Assembly: GCA_035632955.1 (NCBI GenBank)
Contig: DASQFU010000144.1
Coordinates: 1 to 18,616, forward strand
Source of the DNA: DASQFU01 sp035632955
Lineage (GTDB): Bacteria; Eisenbacteria; RBG-16-71-46
Reading direction: 5' to 3'
Length of the DNA stretch: 18,616 bases
The stretch's first letter is position 1; each line of letters begins with the position of its first letter. The notes beneath the pieces are model-generated. The model saw only the letters and a program-made list of their open reading frames with translations, searched no databases and was not told the origin of the DNA. The position numbers were made by a program, and so were the translations under genes. Below, piece after piece: positions 13,977-18,616 of this stretch.

Positions 13977-16921
13977 GCGCGCTCGGCGCTCCGGTCTCGG
14001 CCGCGGCGTCGGCCATCCTCGACGAACTCAACGACGAGCAGCGCGCGGCGGTCACGCACGGAGCAGGTCCGCTGCTGATCGTCGCCGGCGCCGGCACCGG
14101 CAAGACCGCGGTGCTGACGCGGCGCATCGCCTGGCTGATCGCCGAGAAACGGGCGCGTCCCGAGGAGATCCTGGCACTCACGTTCACCGACAAGGCCGCG
14201 GCCGAGATGGAATCACGCGTGGACGTGCTGGTGCCGTACGGGTTCGTCGGCGCCACGCTGTCCACGTTCCACGCCTTCGGCGACCGGCTGGTGCGGGACC
14301 ACGCGATCGAGCTCGGTCTCACATCCCAGCTCCGCGTCGGCTCGCGCGCCGACCTGCTCGTGTTCCTGCGCGAGCGTCTGTTCGAACTCGGCCTGGAGCG
14401 CTTCCTGCCGCTCGGCCGCCCCGATCAGCATCTGGACGCCCTGCTGACGGTGTTCGACCGCGCGCGCGACGAGGACGTCTCGCCCGAGCACTACTTGGCG
14501 TTCGCGGCCGCGCTCGCGGCGGCCGCGGGTGATGATCCCGAAAAGCGCGATCGCGCCGCCGCCGAGCTCGAGAAGGCGCGCGTCTACCAGACCTATCAGC
14601 GGCTGCTGTTCGCGCACGGCCGCGTCGACTTCAGCGCGCAGATCAGCCTCGCGCTCCGGCTGCTGCGCGAGCGTCCCTATCTGCGGCGGGAGTACCAGGA
14701 GCGCTTCCGCTTCATCCTGGTGGACGAGTTCCAGGACACGAACCATGTACAGTTCGAGCTGCTCAAGCTGCTCGCCGGGCCGAACGCCAACCTGACCGTA
14801 GTCGGCGACGACGATCAGAGCATCTATCGCTTCCGCGGTGCCAAGATCGAGAACCTGCTCGGATTCCTCGACGTCTACCCGCACGCGCGCGTGCTGGTGC
14901 TGCGGCGCAACTACCGGTCGGGCCAGCGCATTCTCGATCTCGCGCACCGGATGGTGCGCCATAACGATCCCGAGCGGCTCGAAGCGCGTGACCCCGAGCG
15001 CTTCGCGAAGCGGCTGGTCGCGGCGCGCGCGATCGAGGGCGAGGTCGTGCACTGGGCGTTCGAGACCGGCCACGACGAAGCCGACGCCGTCGCCTCCGAG
15101 ATCGCCGCGACGGTGCGGTCCGGGGCACGCGCGCCGCGCGAGATCGCGATCCTCGGCCGCACCCACGTGCATCTCGATCCGTTCGCGTTCGCGCTCCGGG
15201 CGCAAGGCGTCCGCTTTCAGCGCGCCAACCAGCGCGGCCTCTACCAGCGCCCCGAAGTGCTGCTGTGCCTGAACGCGCTGCGCACGGTCGCGAACCCGGC
15301 GGATAGCACTGCGTCTTACGCCGTGCTCGGTGATCCGCTGTTCGGCGTCGATCCGGTCGAGCTCGCGACTCTGTCGGCGACCGCTCGCCGCACCCACCGG
15401 CCGTTGCTCGAGCTCGCCGGGCGCGCCGCCCACGAGGAGGGCGCGCTGTCGCCGGGCTCGGTCGAGGCGATCCTGCGCTTCGTCGAACTCAACCGACGCC
15501 TGCTCGAGATCGCGCCGCGCCGGCCGACGTCGGACGTGCTCTACGCGCTGGTGAGCGAGAGCGGGTTGCTCGGCCAGCTGTCGGCGACGGACACGGCCGA
15601 GGCCGCCGAACAGATGCAGAACCTGAACAAGCTGTTCGGAATCGTCACCCGTGTCGGGCCGCTGCTGATCAGCGACCGGGTGCCCGACTTCATCGGCCAC
15701 CTCGATCTCTTGATCGACGCCGGCGACGATCCGCAGGCGGCGGTCGTCGACCCCGACGACGACGCGGTCCAGCTGCTGACCGCGCACAACGCCAAGGGGC
15801 TCGAGTTCTCGTGCGTGTATCTGGTCCAGCTCATCGAAGGCCGGTTCCCGATGAAGTCGCGCACCGACCCACTGCCGTTTCCCCCCGAGCTCGACCGCCG
15901 CCAGGACCCCAAGGCCGAGCACGAGCGCGAAGAGCGGCGCCTGTTCTACGTCGGCATGACCCGGGCGCGCGATCGCCTGGTCCTCACCCACGCGGCCGAC
16001 GTCGGCGGCAAGCGCACGCGCAAAGTCAGCCGGTTCGTGGTCGAGGCATTGGAGCTGTCGGCGGCGCCACGCCTGCGGCAGGGCGCGACCGCGTCCGAGT
16101 CGATCGCGCGCCACGCCCCAGCCCCGTCCCCACCACCTCCCACGATCGGACCGCTCCCCGAGGATCGGCCGCTCGAGCTCTCGCACGGGCGGATCGACGA
16201 CTATCTGACGTGCCCGTGGAAGTACCGCTACGCGCACGTCATGCAGGTGCCGATCGCGACCGACCCCAGGGCGATGTACGGCATCGCGATCCACAACGCC
16301 CTGAACGAATACCTCCAGCGCCGGGTGCGCGGACTCCCGGTCGACGCCGACGCCGTGCTCCAGGCGTTCGAGCATTCGTGGTCGAGCGAGGGGTTCTATT
16401 CGCGCGAGCACGAGGAGCGGCGGCTCGCGGAAGGGCGCGCGGTGCTGCACCGGTTCGTCGCGCGCGAGGAGGGCTCGGGACGAACCCCGCTCGGCGTCGA
16501 GCTGCCGTTCAAGTTCCATTTCGGCTCGAACGTCGTATCGGGCCGCTGGGACCGGATCGACGAAGGGCCGGCGGGCATCGTCCTGGTCGACTACAAGACG
16601 TCGCAGGTCGAGGATCCCGTGGCCGCGACCGAGCGCGCACGCCGCAGCGCGCGCACCGGACAGCTCGGCCTCTATGCGCTCGCTTATCACGAGACGCGCG
16701 GCGTCGCGCCGGCTCGCGTCCAGCTCAGTTACGTTTCCACCGGTTCCGTCGGCGAGGCGATGGTCGACGTCGAGACGATCGACGCGGCGCGGCTTCGGAT
16801 CAGCGAAGCCGCCGCGGGCATCCGTGCCGCTCAGTTTCCGGCCAAGCCCGATCCCGTGAGCTGCCGCCACTGCCCGTTCAACCGCTTCTGCCCGTATCGC
16901 TCGCCCGGACTCGACCTGTGA
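13973..16921 (+). CDS. UvrD/AdnB-like helicase fused to a Cas4/RecB-type PD-(D/E)XK nuclease
   Basis: A 982-residue DNA helicase-nuclease. All superfamily 1A motifs are present: Q motif LNDEQRAAV (19-27), Walker A AGAGTGKT (38-45), Ia LTFTDKAAAEM (69-79), Walker B VDEFQDTN (250-257), III VVGDDDQSIYRFRGA (276-290), IV LRRNYRS (310-316), V TAHNAKGLEF (603-612), VI LFYVGMTRARDRL (657-669). After a Pro-rich linker (715-730) comes a RecB/Cas4-like nuclease with His774, Asp863 (WDRID), the DYK core Asp873-Lys875 and QxxxY (Gln897, Tyr901). Four cysteines, Cys747, Cys964, Cys967 and Cys973, are spaced as in the iron-sulfur cluster of AddB/AdnB/Cas4. It probably processes double-strand break ends, like one subunit of AdnAB, but no partner subunit is in the window. 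The ATG overlaps the upstream stop (ATGA) and the stop overlaps the next start (GTGA), so it is the middle gene of an operon. Confidence 0.93.
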   Translation: MSALGAPVSAAASAILDELNDEQRAAVTHGAGPLLIVAGAGTGKTAVLTRRIAWLIAEKRARPEEILALTFTDKAAAEMESRVDVLVPYGFVGATLSTFHAFGDRLVRDHAIELGLTSQLRVGSRADLLVFLRERLFELGLERFLPLGRPDQHLDALLTVFDRARDEDVSPEHYLAFAAALAAAAGDDPEKRDRAAAELEKARVYQTYQRLLFAHGRVDFSAQISLALRLLRERPYLRREYQERFRFILVDEFQDTNHVQFELLKLLAGPNANLTVVGDDDQSIYRFRGAKIENLLGFLDVYPHARVLVLRRNYRSGQRILDLAHRMVRHNDPERLEARDPERFAKRLVAARAIEGEVVHWAFETGHDEADAVASEIAATVRSGARAPREIAILGRTHVHLDPFAFALRAQGVRFQRANQRGLYQRPEVLLCLNALRTVANPADSTASYAVLGDPLFGVDPVELATLSATARRTHRPLLELAGRAAHEEGALSPGSVEAILRFVELNRRLLEIAPRRPTSDVLYALVSESGLLGQLSATDTAEAAEQMQNLNKLFGIVTRVGPLLISDRVPDFIGHLDLLIDAGDDPQAAVVDPDDDAVQLLTAHNAKGLEFSCVYLVQLIEGRFPMKSRTDPLPFPPELDRRQDPKAEHEREERRLFYVGMTRARDRLVLTHAADVGGKRTRKVSRFVVEALELSAAPRLRQGATASESIARHAPAPSPPPPTIGPLPEDRPLELSHGRIDDYLTCPWKYRYAHVMQVPIATDPRAMYGIAIHNALNEYLQRRVRGLPVDADAVLQAFEHSWSSEGFYSREHEERRLAEGRAVLHRFVAREEGSGRTPLGVELPFKFHFGSNVVSGRWDRIDEGPAGIVLVDYKTSQVEDPVAATERARRSARTGQLGLYALAYHETRGVAPARVQLSYVSTGSVGEAMVDVETIDAARLRISEAAAGIRAAQFPAKPDPVSCRHCPFNRFCPYRSPGLDL

Positions 16922-17757
16922 ACGATCCTGGCGCGCCTTCCGGCAGAATCCCCGAGACCGGCGTGCTGCTCGCTGCCGCGATCGAGCTCGCACGCGATGC
17001 CGGTGCCGTCTTGCTCGAAGGGTTCGGGCGCCGCCATGCTCCCGAGCGCAAGGGGCGCACCGATCTCGTCACCGAGTTCGACCGGCGCTCGGAGCGCTTG
17101 CTCCTGGACGGAATCCGCCGCCGCTTCCCGGACCACGCCGTGCTCGCCGAGGAATCGGGCGCCCACGAGGGGGCCACGGCCGAAGCGCAGGTGCGATGGC
17201 TGGTGGACCCGCTCGATGGCACCACGAACTTCGCCCACAACTATCCGTTCTTCTGCGTGTCGGTCGCGGCGGAGGTGGCGGGCCGGCTCGTGGCCGCGGC
17301 GGTCTACGATCCGGTGCGCGAGGAGCTGTTCTCAGCCTCCTTGGGCGCCGGTGCAACGCTCAACGGCGAGCCGATCCGCGTCTCGACGATCGAGCGCGTC
17401 GAGGACGCGTTGCTCGTGACCGGATTCGCGTACGACGTGCGCGAGCATCCGGAGAAGAGCGTGCCGCTGTTCGAGGCGTTTCTCGTCCGCGCTCAGGGAC
17501 TGCGACGCGACGGCTCGGCCGCGCTCAACCTGTGCTATCTGGCGATGGGACGCTTCGACGGATTCTGGGAAGATGATCTCGCGCCCTGGGATCTCGCCGC
17601 GGGCGTGCTAGTCGTGCGCGAAGCGGGCGGGCAGGTGACGAACTACGTGGGCGGCGAGTTCCGTCTCGAGGGCAAGCAGCTGCTGGCGAGCAACGGAGTG
17701 CTTCACGAAGAGATGCGCGCGATCCTCTCCGCGGCCGGAGGCAATGCCTTGGCTTGA
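16918..17757 (+). CDS. Inositol monophosphatase family protein (SuhB-like)
   Basis: A 279-residue magnesium-dependent, lithium-sensitive-type phosphatase. The metal-site motifs are complete: Glu79 in LAEESG, the DPLDGT motif at 97-102 (WLVDPLDGTTNF), and WDLAAG at 224-229 near the C-terminus, with normal family length. It hydrolyses inositol-1-phosphate or related sugar phosphates, and SuhB members also act in rRNA antitermination. Which applies here is not visible. The GTG at 16918 overlaps the helicase stop (GTGA) and gives a full-length protein; upstream in-frame sequence is the helicase in another frame. Last gene of the three-gene operon. The stop is followed by a 78-base gap to a convergent gene. 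Confidence 0.93.
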   Translation: MNDPGAPSGRIPETGVLLAAAIELARDAGAVLLEGFGRRHAPERKGRTDLVTEFDRRSERLLLDGIRRRFPDHAVLAEESGAHEGATAEAQVRWLVDPLDGTTNFAHNYPFFCVSVAAEVAGRLVAAAVYDPVREELFSASLGAGATLNGEPIRVSTIERVEDALLVTGFAYDVREHPEKSVPLFEAFLVRAQGLRRDGSAALNLCYLAMGRFDGFWEDDLAPWDLAAGVLVVREAGGQVTNYVGGEFRLEGKQLLASNGVLHEEMRAILSAAGGNALA

Positions 17758-17799
17758 GCAACGCGGAGCGGAAGGCATCCGGCACGCATCGCGCTCGGT

Positions 17800-17814
17800 G
17801 ACAGATGCTCTGTC
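17800..17814. terminator. Short palindrome between convergent genes
   Basis: GACAGA-TGC-TCTGTC is a perfect 6-base inverted repeat in the 78-base gap between the phosphatase and HNH stops. It could end transcription from both sides, but it has no T-run and a short loop, so this is tentative. Confidence 0.3.
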
Positions 17815-17835
17815 CCTGCGTGACCCCGAGGCGAG

Positions 17836-18616
17836 TCATGGGGCCGGCCCGAGACTCCTCACGGCTCGGCTGCGATGGAGGTACGACAGGGCGACGCGCA
17901 CCCGCTCCTCGAGCGGAGCGTCGGGAATGGTGTCGCAGCGCGCGGCAGCATGACGCACCTCGTCGGGCCGGAATCCGAGACGTCGTAACCACGGAACCAC
18001 GTCCCGCTCCTTGGCCTGCTCAGCCGCAGCCTTCGCTCGCGCCCCCGCTTCTCTCGACTGCTGGGCCGCGACCTGAGCGCGCCTCTCCGCCGCCGTGCGT
18101 CGAGCCAGTTGCCGCTGGTCGCTCATGAACCCGGCCCCGAACGTGCACTCTGCCCCATACTGGTTATGGCCTCGGCACCGCAGTCGCATCTTCTCTACCG
18201 TCGCCTGGCCGCCGCGCGCCACCGGGTCCATGTGATCGAACTCGAGCAGGGTGCGCGCCGGGCACCGCTGGCCGGCAGCGCCGACGAACGTGCACTGGCC
18301 ACCGTCCCGCTCCCAGACCGTGCGCTTGACGTCCGCCGGGATATGGCGCTTTCCCACGGTCGAGCGACGCAGGCTGGGATGCGGCCGGCTAGTCGCCGCG
18401 AACTTGCGCTTCTCGAGCTGGTGGATTAGCGCGTCCAAGGCGCGGTCGAGCACCGCGGCCATCTCTCCCGCGGAGATCTGGTGGCTGAGCAACGCCTGGG
18501 CGTACTGCAGCTTGTCGTATGTGTCCTGGCCGATGGTGAGCTGCAGCGCAAAACGCTGCGGCGAAAGCGGCGCCACCTTTGCTCGCGGGACGACTGGCTC
18601 AACTTGCCCCGGGGCA
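17836..18616 (-). CDS. HNH endonuclease family protein (5' end outside window)
   Basis: An HNH nuclease gene open at the right edge. Reading in frame upstream of a possible GTG at 18576 gives 13 more sense codons to the edge (ending in VVPRAK before VAPLSPQRF), as expected for longer members of this family, so the visible 260 codons are taken as partial. Counting from the GTG: about 1-60 is a helical region (LSPQRFALQLTIG), 77-150 the HNH domain with GKRHIPADVKRTVWERDGGQC, FDHMDP (His115) and CRGHNQY (His137-Asn138), plus Cys95, Cys105 and Cys134 that may bind metal. An Ala/Arg/Gln-rich helical linker (about 153-195) and a small C-terminal helical domain (VPWLRRLGFRPDEV) follow. Such solitary HNH proteins are frequent in GC-rich environmental bacteria; their role is unknown, and mobility or defence is possible. 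It is convergent with the phosphatase gene. Confidence 0.85.
   Translation of the reverse strand, partial: APGQVEPVVPRAKVAPLSPQRFALQLTIGQDTYDKLQYAQALLSHQISAGEMAAVLDRALDALIHQLEKRKFAATSRPHPSLRRSTVGKRHIPADVKRTVWERDGGQCTFVGAAGQRCPARTLLEFDHMDPVARGGQATVEKMRLRCRGHNQYGAECTFGAGFMSDQRQLARRTAAERRAQVAAQQSREAGARAKAAAEQAKERDVVPWLRRLGFRPDEVRHAAARCDTIPDAPLEERVRVALSYLHRSRAVRSLGPAP

Noticed and set aside
14020..16921. CRISPR-Cas4 or a defence-island helicase
   Set aside because: The nuclease is fused to a complete UvrD helicase as in AdnB-like repair enzymes, and no adaptation or other defence genes are present.
14213..16993. 926-codon open frame on minus, antisense to the helicase
   Set aside because: The plus strand encodes all helicase and nuclease motifs; the antisense product is low-complexity and shows no recognisable domain.

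Overview
The window is GC-rich (about two thirds G+C) bacterial chromosome with tightly packed genes. No phage, IS or CRISPR structure is visible. The very large secreted C25-type protease with FG-GAP repeats and a FlgD-like C-terminal domain, the stand-alone HNH endonuclease family and the codon use recall Candidatus Eisenbacteria or related FCB-type or deep-branching lineages. This placement is inferred from gene style, not from a marker gene.

Left part, minus strand (1-3949): an exopolysaccharide operon read right to left. It has a membrane-bound PglF/WbpM-like nucleotide-sugar dehydratase fused to a PglC/WcaJ-like phosphoglycosyl transferase, then a Wza-like outer-membrane export protein, then a Wzz-like chain-length determinant cut by the left edge. 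Each junction is a 4-base ATGA overlap. A good promoter lies about 300 bases upstream, giving a long, possibly structured leader (3950-4240).

Middle, minus strand (4381-6154): glutamyl-tRNA synthetase gltX followed by tRNA-Gln(CUG) and tRNA-Glu(CUC), the tRNAs that a non-discriminating GluRS would charge. Each of the three has its own candidate promoter.

Protein-degradation block (6298-13976): a 1573-residue secreted cysteine protease with a beta-propeller-like repeat region and, upstream of it, a peptide-type ABC substrate-binding lipoprotein, both on minus. Divergent from the lipoprotein is an M24 Xaa-Pro peptidase on plus. Together these could digest external protein, capture peptides and cleave proline dipeptides. 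The divergent intergenic region carries a 24-base tandem repeat and two promoters whose predicted transcription starts fall on the start codons, suggesting leaderless mRNAs.

Right part, plus strand (12879-17757): an overlapping three-gene operon of M24 peptidase, a UvrD-type helicase fused to a Cas4/RecB-like nuclease with four cysteines, and an inositol-monophosphatase family enzyme. A convergent HNH endonuclease gene (minus, 17836 to the right edge) is open at its 5' end.

Several candidate promoters share a TTG-type -35 and a -10 beginning TAG rather than TAT, spaced 17-18 bases apart. This looks like a host-wide preference.
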